A DNA stretch of 64,000 nucleotides. Origin: Hoplostethus atlanticus. Lineage: Eukaryota > Chordata > Actinopteri > Trachichthyiformes > Trachichthyidae. A model generated the notes under the pieces. That model was not told where the DNA came from. It saw only the letters and a list, made by a program, of their open reading frames with translations, and did not search any database. The stretch covers positions 3,057,501 through 3,121,500 of the forward strand of contig JAXDDX010000023.1 in assembly GCA_034670405.1 (NCBI GenBank), in the 5' to 3' direction. This document shows, one piece after another, positions 46,139-57,320 of this stretch (its first letter is position 1; the number at the start of each line of letters is the position of its first letter). The translations under genes and the position numbers were made by a program.

Positions 46139-49100
46139 AAAGGAAGTGATGGCCTGCTCTATCATGGCTCCCAGTGCTTATGACATCAACACCGTTTTGC
46201 TTTGATCTACCCGTCTCTGGCAAATGGCTTCCTCTGCACAACAAGGAAACTTAACACACTCAGTAGGAGAACGAGAGTGTCAGGGTGTCAAACAGACGCA
46301 CAAACACACATGACGTGTTCGTACAGTTCTCAGACGCCTTTTTCCTCCAACCGTCAACACATCATTAGCCTCTGTCATTAAAACTTTCATTTATGCCGTG
46401 GTGATAATGAATATTTCTACTTTGGTCAGAGCAGTAACAGTTGCAAATGAGATAAACAGAAGTTATTGTTGTGTTGTGCTTACAGATCAATGCAAAAAAC
46501 CTGCAACTTCTTTGTTTTGGTCACAAAAAAGCCTGAAAACGAACAAGCATTTATGCTCTACTCCTACTAGATATACAGTATACTAGAAGAGAGCGGGCAA
46601 GTAATCTTGAATAACTCCCCCCACCCTGAAGTCATTGTTGCCATGTAATTGTATTTGTGCTACTCACCTGTTTGCTGCGGGAGTGATACTGGCTCTGTAA
46701 ATCGAATTACGTCGTTTATTCCGCCACTAATGAGTGATTTAATGATAGTGTGCTGGGCTAATGCCAACCTGCGGCCGTAAGGAAACAGCGTCACACTCAG
46801 GCTGACTTGCCAGCCAAATGAATGCCATTACTGCTTGTGTGCTGCATGAGTGGAGATGATGAGCGGGAATTAATCACACTGTCTTCTCTGTTCGTTTCGT
46901 CTTTTTCTCCCCCCCCCCCCCGTCTCTGGCTGTCTCTCACGCCCTCCTCGTCTTGATGTTTCGCCGAACTCACCGCCGTCTATCTCCCTGACTGGATCGC
47001 TACATCTCTCCGGCTCTCCTTTATTTTGCCTCTCTGCCTGTCTGTCTCCCTGCCACATCCATCCTCCTCTTCGTTCTCTTTTCCCGCTCACACACTCTCT
47101 CTCTCTTCTCATTCTTTTCCTCTCCACCCATCTATCCATCTATCTGTCTGTCCATCCGTCAAAATTACTCAGATGATATTTTCCTTTGTAACAATGTTCT
47201 GACTTGTAGCAGGGGTGGACTAAGGAGGAAAAGATGTTAGTTAGAGAGTTAGAGATGGACGTTAGTTACGAGGGTATTAGAGGCCCTACTGGCCATGGTG
47301 CACAAACAACCGACCATCAGAAGAAGAGAATTGCAATATTACATCATCTTCCTTAAGCTTTAGTGCATTTTTTCATAAACCTATCTTGGATTTCTACTGG
47401 ATCGAATGATTAGGTAACATGCAAGTTTCAGTTCTGAGGCTACTGAGGTACATGCCAACGATTGGCTCACTTTGCAACTTGGACAAACAGAGGGCACTTA
47501 AAGAAAACCTTTTTTTCACCATCCAACCTTAAAGCAACAGAAAAAAGGGGCTCAGTAATACATCTTTTTCTCTGTTGGGTTGAAAGGGGAGTGAGAATAA
47601 ATGACTATCGATTGGCCGGCCGCAGGGCTGGGGTTCGTGGCCTGCTAACTGCTAGTCTGTCTGAGTGGCTATTATTAGCATTGCTCAGTATGTCGTGCAC
47701 GACCCAGGTAAGTGGCTGTGCCTGACAAATGCTGTTTGCCAGCCCAGTCCATTATCTGTGGGGAGCAGGATGACCGCTGGGCCTCACTGCTAATATGCAA
47801 GGAGATGCTTATCAGTTCAAATTAAGAGGAGGCCCTCCCAGAGACCAAGGGATGTAATTGTTTTTGACAAGCCACAGCCCCACAGCCATGAACCCTGGGG
47901 AGAGGAAATAGATGCGACAGTTCCTCGAGGGGGGGGCGGAGGGTGAAAGGTTCAGGGGGGCGCCCTTTGAGACAGCCTTCTCCTCAAATTCCAACGGGTC
48001 GGTTTTAAGGCTAATGCTGTTTCGTCTGAGGATCCCTCGCAAGGATGCAGTTGACCTTCTTCTGTATCATCTAATATTGCATCAGTTACATTGCCATGGT
48101 ATGAAATGGATTTAGAGGCCATTGAAAAAGGGTTTTGGGAAGTTTATATGTTTATTTAAAAAAAAATGTAATTGGGCAGTATACAGGGGAGAGTGGGAGG
48201 AATGATGGGAAGGAGAGCGATCGTGTTTGAAAGCACAATGCCCTGGGATGTGTGCCCACTGGGTCACCTGGACCGACCAGACTTGTTTGTTTGAGTGACT
48301 TCATGAAGTATATGAACTTGATAATGTTGTTGCCCAAGTTAGCCACTTGGCTAGAGTTGCTTTGAGTGTAAAACTCTGTTTTTGCAGTGTGGCAGCATCT
48401 GTAGAAATTGGATGTCTGATTTAACAATTCATGGGGAACAAAATGGAAAATTACCTATAATTTCCCTGACATGTTTATGTATTAGACAGATGCACTGGAG
48501 CGAATAAATTGCCATGACTGCTCCTGTGAATACATCTCCATCTCAACGAGCGGTTCAAATGCTCCTGTTTTCTAACTATCACTGCAGTTTGGATATGCAC
48601 ACCACGGAGCTGGAAACGGTTTGAAACACTACGTATCTAACTGGTGTACTGGGGACACCTATGGACACCTATAGTAAAGGTGCTACATCTAGCATTTTAT
48701 CATCAGTTAATCAGGACTACCTGTGTTTTGGGACGTTAGTGTAATTACTGTAAACCCATGAGACCGTTGGTCAGCAGATCAGCAGCTCTACCGGCCGCTA
48801 CGCCGCATTGTGTCTCTCTGGGTCAGATTTCACGGGAAATCTGCTAGATCACATTACAGCACAAAGCAGGAGCTGTTTTACTGTAATACACAACTTTATT
48901 CCAGTTTCACTATATTATGATTCATATGTAGTTTCAACATATTGGCTATCATCAAGAGTTATCAGCTCCTAACCTTCTTTGCAACAATAAGCAGTGGGGT
49001 TTATGGGAAATGTGGTCTTATTTTGAGAGCACACAAAATGTTATGATGAGAGCGAGGGAAGGAATGACGTACAACATTGATTGTGAGTTGGTCTCAAACC

Positions 49101-49753
49101 CACGGCTGCAGCAATACGCGGCGCGTGATCCAGCCTGTCCAGGATGAGAGTTCGCTGCTGTTGATCTACCACCGATGCTTAGAAGGACGTTCCACAACTT
49201 TCAAAGCTCATGTCTTTCTTTTAAGCTTGTTATACATCCCTTCATGCCACCACCAACTTTGTACAGTAAAAGTAGCAAAATGCAGCTTAGTACGTGACAA
49301 TTGTCATTAGATTTAAATGCTCTGCGATTACACCTGCTTTGATGTGCACACGGGCATGTCGGTTCTGCAGCTCGGGAGTGCTGCGTGGTGTGTGCAGCAG
49401 ACTGTGTGTCAGAATGAGTTGTGTATGGACACCATTACTCCTCCGTGCCTTTCTGTGCTCACGTGTACTCACTGCCGTCGACTGTGGCCGACTGTATGAT
49501 GAGCAAGTATCAGGTATGTACAGCCAGCTTTATATGACGGACACATGCACATTTATACTCATATATACATACGTACCAGACATACATCATCATCAGTATT
49601 CACACCTACAGCCGCACAATTAAGGGGCTGCAGGGATCTGGTCGATGGGCATGGGTACCCCTGGCGGCTGGGTCCCTCGGGGAGATGGGTTTACTAATTG
49701 TTGGGTTTTACAGGCCATTTTAAGCTCTGTTGCCCCGTATTTATGGCACAGGA

Positions 49754-49756
<3 letters not shown>
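46135..49756. other. Intron 2 unique DNA
   Basis: A C run (46909-46921) is followed by a CT/CTGT-rich pyrimidine zone (to about 47160). No exon, RNA gene or transposon was recognised. Confidence 0.5.

Positions 49757-49810
<54 letters not shown>
49757..49810. repeat. (GATA)3-(GA)n compound microsatellite
   Basis: AGATAGATAGATAGA followed by about 20 GA units with one GC interruption. Confidence 0.95.
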
Positions 49811-50425
49811 TGGGAATAAAATGATGGGAATAAACAAGGCTTGGACATTGCTCTGGATCATTGCAGTAAACCAGATCAGAAGTACTCACCAGAATCGGTT
49901 GTCCTCTCTCCCATGCCAGAGAAAACAGCCCTATTTTTTTTTTTGCCTTGGAAAACCTTTGTTGAAGCCGCTTCTGCATTTGAGCCATATGGTTGGGCCC
50001 TGTTACAAGCTGTTCAGCTACACATGAGTACAAAAGTTAGGTACCCAGAGACATCATTAAGACTGAGGAGGGGTGCTGAAAGTTTTGACGGCTTTGAACT
50101 GTACGTAGTTGATATTTTTTTTTTTTTTCTCTCTTTGCTCTGAAGTGGAGGTTTCACAAGACGACTTCCTGCACCTGTTGGCGCTGCATTGGTCTCATCA
50201 TGTGTAATGACATTATCGATGCCAATGATGCACAGAAAGATTGCCTGTTGTTTTTGAAGCCATCTTTAGTTTACTCAAAATTACAATAATTCACACTCAT
50301 CCTCGCCCTGAGAAGACAAATTGTCAATCATCTCAGTTATTCTGTTTAAATGAGTTTCAAATGATGACACTTGATGTTTTTTTTTGGGCGATATCGCATT
50401 GTGAAATGTACACCTAACATATAAC

Positions 50426-50428
<3 letters not shown>

Positions 50429-50470
<42 letters not shown>
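50429..50470. repeat. (CA)n microsatellite
   Basis: About 21 CA units. Confidence 0.95.
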
Positions 50471-50471
<1 letters not shown>

Positions 50472-51066
50472 AGCATCCCCAGCAGTTTCATCAGTGAGAT
50501 CTGAAACCAATTTAATATCTGTCATGTCCCCATTAAGATCAGAGCGTTAATTACACCTTATAAAAAGCCTGTCATGTTTCATAATCCCACAAGCGGCAAC
50601 AATTCAAACTCAATCAGCCACTCAGATCTAGCCTTGGATTAGCACCCTGTCAATCTGTAATTGGATGGCTGTCCGGGCCAGGCACGGGGGGGCCGCCATT
50701 TAAACATGTTTATTATTCCCTATCCAGATCTTATATCTGACCTTGGAGCTTCAGAGTCCGTTCCTCCTCCTGGCAGCTCAGTCTGAAGGAGGTAGCGAGC
50801 TGCCAGTGTTGCCAGAGGACGAGTGGTGCTGGTGCCCGGTTGAGATGCAGATCACGTTGGCCTGCTGTTGGCTGGCGGGCTGCTGAGAAGTGGGCTAGAA
50901 CTCACACATCTGACCTGGGTGTTTCTCCCTCAGTTCATCTGTTTGTTCAGCTTCCCAGCGTGCCTCTTTCTCTCCACCTATCTCCCGGGCCCATCAGAGC
51001 CATTCATTTAATAGCTGGTCCTTTTCCTGCGTGCCTTTGTCATTAACAGTCAGATATTCCCCTCAG

Positions 51067-51067
<1 letters not shown>
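50471..51067. other. Intron 2 unique DNA
   Basis: Repeat-free; nothing recognised. Confidence 0.45.

Positions 51068-51106
<39 letters not shown>
51068..51106. repeat. (GA)n microsatellite
   Basis: About 19 GA units. Confidence 0.95.
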
Positions 51107-51109
<3 letters not shown>

Positions 51110-51939
51110 CTTGTTCCTGCTAACAGACCAATTTCCTCCCTCATGGCTCGGTAGGAGCTGCTCTGTGTCTATAGATAGGATAACTAGACAGTAAGTAGAC
51201 ATTATCTATCAGTGCTGTAGGTGTATCCTCTGTATCCTCCTGGTTTGAAATGTATCAAAGAACTGAAACACGTCGGTCCTTTGAAGCCATTATATATTCA
51301 ATGTAGTTGCACTACCCTTCAATAAAGCCAGCCATATACAGGTGAAAAAACAAGGCATTTTGCTGCAGTGCAGTTTCTGTATGGTGCAGTACATGCAAAA
51401 AATATGTCCATATTTTCTCGCCTCTGACCAAAGATTTTGAAAGCAAGCATATTATTTGGAGTTTTTGTGTCCCTATATTTGCTGACCTGAGCCAGAAACT
51501 GTATATGCCCCACACTGCATTTGTGAAGTAGGCTTTGAAGCCTGTAGGGATAGACTGGGAAGGTCAGTAAATGTGGAGTGCACAAAGGCAGAAAAATGAA
51601 AGGGGAATCAGATGGACCACTAAGACTTATCACCTGGCTGTGACCTGCCTGTGTCCTCCCTGACGGAGGCAGAACAGGTCATAGTTTAAGTGGCTGTCAT
51701 GTTGATGTCTGTGGCAAACTGGGAGGAGGTGGGCAGGACACACCGTGCCAGTCTGGGAAATCAGCAAATTGCGCCTGACAGAAAACAAAATGTCACGCAA
51801 AGCCACTATGATTGACATGATGATATTTTCTCTCAGTAATTGGTGGATTTGAGTCGTCCGCAGAATGCTCGCTGAAATTCTGACATTTCAAGTGTACAGC
51901 TGCTTGTTTAGATTACAGAATAAGAGTCCACTGTCGTAA
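51107..51939. other. Intron 2 unique DNA
   Basis: No gene recognised. Confidence 0.5.
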
Positions 51940-52225
51940 ACTGCAAAAATATCTTGTCTATCTTATCTTAATGTCATTTCATCAATCTGAAAATTGTATT
52001 ATTCTTAAAACAAGTAAAGAATTCTGACAGTGGGTTTCCAAAGCTTCCAATGGAAATCAACGTGCTTCAAGAATTTTCTTGCATCTTGCATCTTGTCATT
52101 TTCTTGCTAGTGAAGTGATCAGCCTTTTTTGCCTTGTTTCAAGATATCGACATTTCCAGGAAATTCCTGAAATAGGTGAAAGTGGATTGGAAACAATTAT
52201 CTCACCTCATTGGCAGAAAAAAGAT
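51940..52225. repeat. Dispersed repeat, copy 2 (DNA-transposon-like)
   Basis: Begins near AAACTGCAAAAATATCTTG and contains CTTGTTTCAAGATAT, CAGGAAATTCCTGAAATA and GTGAAAGTGGATTGGAAAC, then ATCTCACCTCATTGG. The middle block matches the repeat at 18630-18850. An ACTGCAAAAA start here and a TTTTTCAGTG end there fit terminal inverted repeats of a non-autonomous element. Confidence 0.6.
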
Positions 52226-53333
52226 TTCAGAACTGAATCTATCTAAATTAATTGTTAAATTCAATTGAATTGTTTCTTTTTGCAGATGACACTTTTCACA
52301 CAAGCTCCAAGAAATGTACACATGTACACATTTCCAGAGAGATTTTAAAGTATATGCAGCTGTGACAATTAGATGTGTGAAATGTAGATGACACATATAA
52401 TGAGGGTTAGGGCTATTATTTATTTATTAGTTATCTTTGACTTGACTGTCAAGGTAAGCCAGAACTATGAACATATGTTGTTAACACATTTAATTGTAGT
52501 TATCATCGATGTAAATGTATTTTAATAACACGTGGAGTACTGTTCCTTACAGTTTTCACGCTTTTTCACTCTCTACATAAAAGTGATAATTGGAGACAAG
52601 TTTATTTGGCATGATATATTTTACTGTATTCACATGGATTCTTGAGTAAGAGTTTGATTTTATACATGGAAATTAGATTTTGTTAAATTTTATAATCCCC
52701 ACCAATCGCCACTGATCAGTTTTATTTCATTTCATAACCAAGCCATTTACAGCCTCAAAGTGTATATAATACTCATGTTCAGCTGTCTCCACTTGAATCA
52801 GCTGCTCAGTCAGTCATTTTACACTTAACAAATACATAAACAAGCCAGCAGGGTGGTGAGAGAATTTCAACAGGGGAGGTTATATTGCAATTATGGATTT
52901 AGGCATTGTGTAAATGATAACGCTGGGAGGGATGCAGAGCCGGCAGCAGCGTTTTGGGCTGAACAAGATTTTGGTTCCAATCAGGAAAGATATAATCCCA
53001 ATTTTAACATTGTTTTACATTCTTCTTCTTGAGGGCCCAAAGTGATCATTACCATTTGTGGTTCAGGCCGTTACAGGAGGCAGGTTTTAAATTTAATGAA
53101 TGGAATTATTTTTCTTCAAGTAGTTGAATGACTTCTTCTGTCCTCCTCCACTGACGCCTGAATCCTGTGAGTCAGTGTGCTCATCCTGTGATTCCTCCAT
53201 ATGCTTGCATAGTGTAAATGGCTTCAGATGGTCATTTAGCTCCGTGGTCCGCGGCTGAATTAAAATCAAAGACCAACATGTCTTCAACCTTGACCTGAAG
53301 GCTTTATATGCTGGCTGGAATTATGGGCTAGTA

Positions 53334-53336
<3 letters not shown>
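52226..53336. other. Intron 2 A/T-rich unique DNA
   Basis: No gene or repeat recognised. Confidence 0.5.

Positions 53337-53431
<95 letters not shown>
53337..53431. repeat. (CA)47 microsatellite
   Basis: About 95 bases of uninterrupted CA, the longest dinucleotide tract in the window. Confidence 0.97.
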
Positions 53432-53432
<1 letters not shown>

Positions 53433-55602
53433 CTCCTCTCTTCCTTCTCGGCCACTGGGTTCTCTTCTGCTGTTGCCCATTCACTCATGGGTGAAATGAA
53501 GCATCCTCTGCGGTGTGGATGGATACCTGCCCGAGTTAAACTCAGCCTGACAGACTCTAATGCCCTGGTCAGTGTGCTAAATGGGATGGGCCGGTGTAGA
53601 GAACGTTTCCTCTCCTCCTATTCCCTGTGGCCTGCGCCTCTTTCCAGAGAGGTGACGGGTCTAGTTGATGAACACAGGGCTATGTAGTTCTAATAATATA
53701 TCCCACATGACCCTTCACAAGCACCATGAAAACATCCACTATGATGCTATGCTATGCTATCTCTTCTCCATTGAAACAGCAGAGCGGAGTAGCTCTGTTG
53801 TGTGTTGTGATAAAAAAGAGGGGTCTGTGTGTACAGTGTAAGGAAAGCTCTGAACAGCGTATTGGCTTTTCTGTGAAGTCAGATGGGTATTTGTGACTTG
53901 ATTGATCGTGATGGATTACTTGAGGGGTGGCTGCTGGAAATGTAAGTGTTCAGAGGGGAGAACACTCTGTCTTTATCTGTATCAAGCTTCTCCCACCATT
54001 CTGTTTTCATTCCCATAATCCTCTCCTCTCCTCTCCCCTCCTCTCCTCCCTCCTGAGGAGAGCTCTGCAGTAGCATGTTTAGCGCTGCTGACATGAACAA
54101 TGGTACCGTCGTCTCGGCCTTGCTAGAAGGAGCACCTTGACAATTCGCGCTGATTGTTCTCAAATTGCCCGGCTGGGAGAATCACCTCTTCTGTTTGATG
54201 CTTTAAAGTGCCTCTGATTCCACCGGGACAAGCATCCCCGACTCTCAGAGATTTTTTCATATTTCTTACTCCCCCCCCATTTGCTTCTTAGGGGTGAGAG
54301 AGTGCGGTACTGGTACTGGAATATTGGCTGTGCAGCCCAAGAAAAGCAAAGCAGAGCAGAGCGGTGCAGAGGAGTCTGTTTGTGGCTTCATCCATCTTAG
54401 GCTGGATTCATCATCCTCCAATGAAGCAGTTCTGCTGAGGAAAATGAATGTTTGCTCTTTCTGGGCAGTTTGATGTGTTGTTTCCAAAATACAAAATATG
54501 ATCGGATTTTTTGCCTTTTCCATCAAACTTCAGTCCCATCATGTTCACTTCGCACGTGTCTTTGTCAAATTATGCCCATGTCTCCACTGATTGGACAAAG
54601 GCTTAATTACCCAATTCACACAACTACCTGCTAATCAAGCCAATAAAAAGTTTGAACAGTTGAAAAAAGGAAACTGTTCATCCTCTAAATGACTTTGTGA
54701 TCAAATAGAAATCCAGTCTCAGACCTGGGCCAAAAATATTTCTACTATAAAAATAATTCCTGGATATGACCTTTTCTTTTTCTTTTTGATATAGACCAAT
54801 ATATATTTAGAAATGTGATTGGATTATCAGGACCCCTTTTCTTATTGCACAATGTAAGAGTTGGAGCAGATAGTCTGGTTCGTCTTGATCTTGATCTATC
54901 ACCGTATTTCGGTAGTTTATTTTAAACATTTTATATATATATCGTAATTCTAACATTCCAGTAGGATAAAGAGCTCATGATGTATGACACTGGCTCTGGG
55001 CTAATGTACTAGGTGGTGCTGGATTTGGGAAAGGTGAGTAAACTAGGTCTGGGTCAAAGAAGTAGTTGCAACAAATTAGTTTTAACCTTCTTTGAGTACC
55101 AGGTGGGTGGAGTTTACCGCATCGGCACAAACCATGTAGTGTCAGGTAAGATGCTGTCACATCCATCCAGACACCAGTCGCTGTAGTCTCCAGTAATGTA
55201 ATGACACACAGTATTTCATGCTATGTAGTTACTGGAGCTCACTGAGAGGTCTCAAACACTGCTCCAAACTGAGGCTCTTGCTCTTCACGGGCTTTACACC
55301 TGCACCCCGTTACGCCTCGCCCGCATCGTGAGGTGTTCAATTGTGTGTGTATGCTGAGCAACACAAGTGTCCAGCAAGTTGTGATGATGAATGTGTGTGT
55401 ATCATCGGAGTTGCAAGTGTGACAGGTCTGCCATTATCTGAGAATGATAGCTCAAATAGAGCACCTATAATTACAGTCCTGTCAGCCAAGCAGCCCCGCT
55501 GACTGTACCACGCACTTTAATTGAAAACACCAACAGACTGGCATGCTGCATTAAACCACCAAGGTATATAAAGCTCTTCAATGGAAATGGGGGTTTAGTT
55601 AG
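53432..55602. other. Intron 2 unique DNA
   Basis: Small tandem ATGCTATGCTATGCTAT near 53743 and a CTCCTCTCC tract at 54021-54050. No gene was recognised. Confidence 0.5.
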
Positions 55603-55720
55603 ATTACATTACATTACAGTCATTTAGCAGACTTACAATAAGTGCATTCAACATAGATAGGCATGAGAACTACTAGTCACCAGAAATAGTAAGTGCATTT
55701 CCTTCCTAAACAAGCATCTA
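55603..55720 (+). mobile_element. Retroposon-like fragment (ACATTACAGTCATTTAGCAG family)
   Basis: Begins with an ATTAC microsatellite-like lead, then CAGTCATTTAGCAGACTTAC and AATAAGTGCATTCAACATAG. This is a common dispersed fish repeat. The usual GCTTTTATCCAAAGCG part is deleted between GCAGA and CTTACA. Confidence 0.65.
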
Positions 55721-55739
55721 AGAGCAGAACCAGTGCTGA

Positions 55740-55900
55740 GGTAAAAGTGCAACAAGTTAGCTAGCTACTTTTTATTTAAACAAATGAGAAATAAGTGAAG
55801 CAAATAAACAAGAGCTAAGACAAATAAGTGAAGCGTAAAAGCATATAAGCAAGTGCTAAGACAAGTAAGTGAAGACAAATAAGCCAGTGCTAGATGAATG
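55740..55900. repeat. Degenerate minisatellite (AAGTGCTAAGACAAATAAGTG units)
   Basis: Four or five imperfect copies of a unit of about 22-32 bp containing GCTAAGACAA and ATAAGTGAAG, directly downstream of the retroposon-like fragment. Confidence 0.7.
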
Positions 55901-56138
55901 GAATGAATTCATACTGGGCTCTACAGTCACATGTAGTGTCTATGCCTCCCGGTGTCCTCCAATAGCTTCTGAAATGAGTGTTGTTCTCTTGTTGATGCAA
56001 CAACAACCCCCGCTATGAGATCTGGTGTTGTGAATTGCGCTCTGATATTCTGCTTCTGACTATAATGTCCCGGCTTTTTGTGTGCGCTTGTTTTATTGTG
56101 TGTATAAGAGAACTGTATGGTCTGTGTGCCATGACGTG

Positions 56139-56160
56139 TGTGTGTGTGTGTGTGTGTGTG
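56139..56160. repeat. (GT)n microsatellite
   Basis: About 11 GT units. Confidence 0.9.
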
Positions 56161-56307
56161 ATTAGCAATGCACTTGTTTGACCTTTGGCTCACCTTTGAA
56201 CCCATTATCTCTGACGACACAGGTGTCTGCGTGATCCTCCTGGCTTGGCTTATCGCCTGACACTCCTCACCTGTCTAATATGCCTAAGAGATGCACGGAG
56301 GAGCCCC

Positions 56308-56368
56308 GCTGACCCCAAGCCCCCCCCCCGCTGATCCCAAGCCCCCCCCCCCCCCCGCTGACCCTTCC
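56308..56368. repeat. C-rich minisatellite
   Basis: Three CGCTGA(C/T)CC(C/T) units separated by CCAAGCCCC runs that lengthen from 10 to 16 C. The C runs are potential i-motif or, on the other strand, quadruplex sites. Confidence 0.85.
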
Positions 56369-56841
56369 CCTGTGAACAAGACAGAGACCTTTGAAGGATG
56401 TCCCGGCCTAATCCCAACACCTCACTCTGCATTGACAGCCTGTGTTGATCAGCCAGTGCGGGTTCGGCTCGAGGAGACTCTGCATGAGGGGGAAATAAAT
56501 AGAACGCAAAAAAATCAATACGCGCTGCATCAATGGGCTCCCACGCTTGAAGAAACAGGTTTATTCAGCACAATATCTGACCAAGTTGTGTGAAGAAGTT
56601 ATTAAAATCATGTCAAGATTGGTCATCGGTCAATTCGATCAGAAGGGTTTAATCTCGGCAGTTCAATACGCTGCGTAGTGACAAGCACTTCCCCCATTTT
56701 TCTCATGTGAACGTTGAGTCAATGGATGATGAGCCTATGAGCCACACTCAACTGAGCTCATCATAACCTGTACAGGTGGACAGAAGTTGATATAACTTCA
56801 ACAATTGAGTCAGCAATGGACATGAGGGCACCTCTAACCAA

Positions 56842-56844
<3 letters not shown>

Positions 56845-56885
<41 letters not shown>

Positions 56886-56890
56886 TTCTC
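56845..56890. repeat. (CT)n microsatellite
   Basis: About 16 CT units, then TCTTTCTTTCTC. Confidence 0.95.
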
Positions 56891-57320
56891 AGTGGTTTTC
56901 TGAATTTCTGACTTTGACTTTCACCCAGGCTTGTGCGAGCCTCTGCAGAATAGCACCATACTTTGGCGCTCCGGGGCTTTGCTGACGGGGGCAGAAGCCG
57001 GCTGAGGCAACCCGTCAGTGATGTGAAGCCACCGGTGTTTATGTATGGCTTTAGATTGCGCCTTGCCGGGATAAGCCAGGTTGCTGCATCTACATGATGA
57101 GCTATCAGATGTTTAAGGCTATTGGATTTCGCCGCCGATAAAAAGGCAGCACTTTCCCGTGTTTCTATCGAACCCTGTCAAGCTTTATGGCTTAACGTAT
57201 CGGCGAGTGTCCTACCGCAGTCTAAAATTACAATGAATTACAATAAAGCAGCAGATCGGCGGGGGTTATCAGCTGTAATGTAGCCGTGTTATGTGACGGG
57301 TGATGTTTGAAAGGAGTAAT
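56891..57320. promoter_or_regulatory. Candidate regulatory block in intron 2
   Basis: Repeat-free, with unusually many CpG for this intron (CGGCGAG, CGCCGCCGATAA, GATCGGCGGGGGTTATCAGC) mixed with ATTACAATGAATTACAATAA. It stands out in composition from the flanks. Function is unknown; conservation would decide. Confidence 0.25.

Noticed and set aside
52150-52215. Possible cadherin exon 3
   Set aside because: No V-x-F-x-x-C pattern or open frame with acceptor/donor; the segment is the dispersed repeat shared with 18630-18850.
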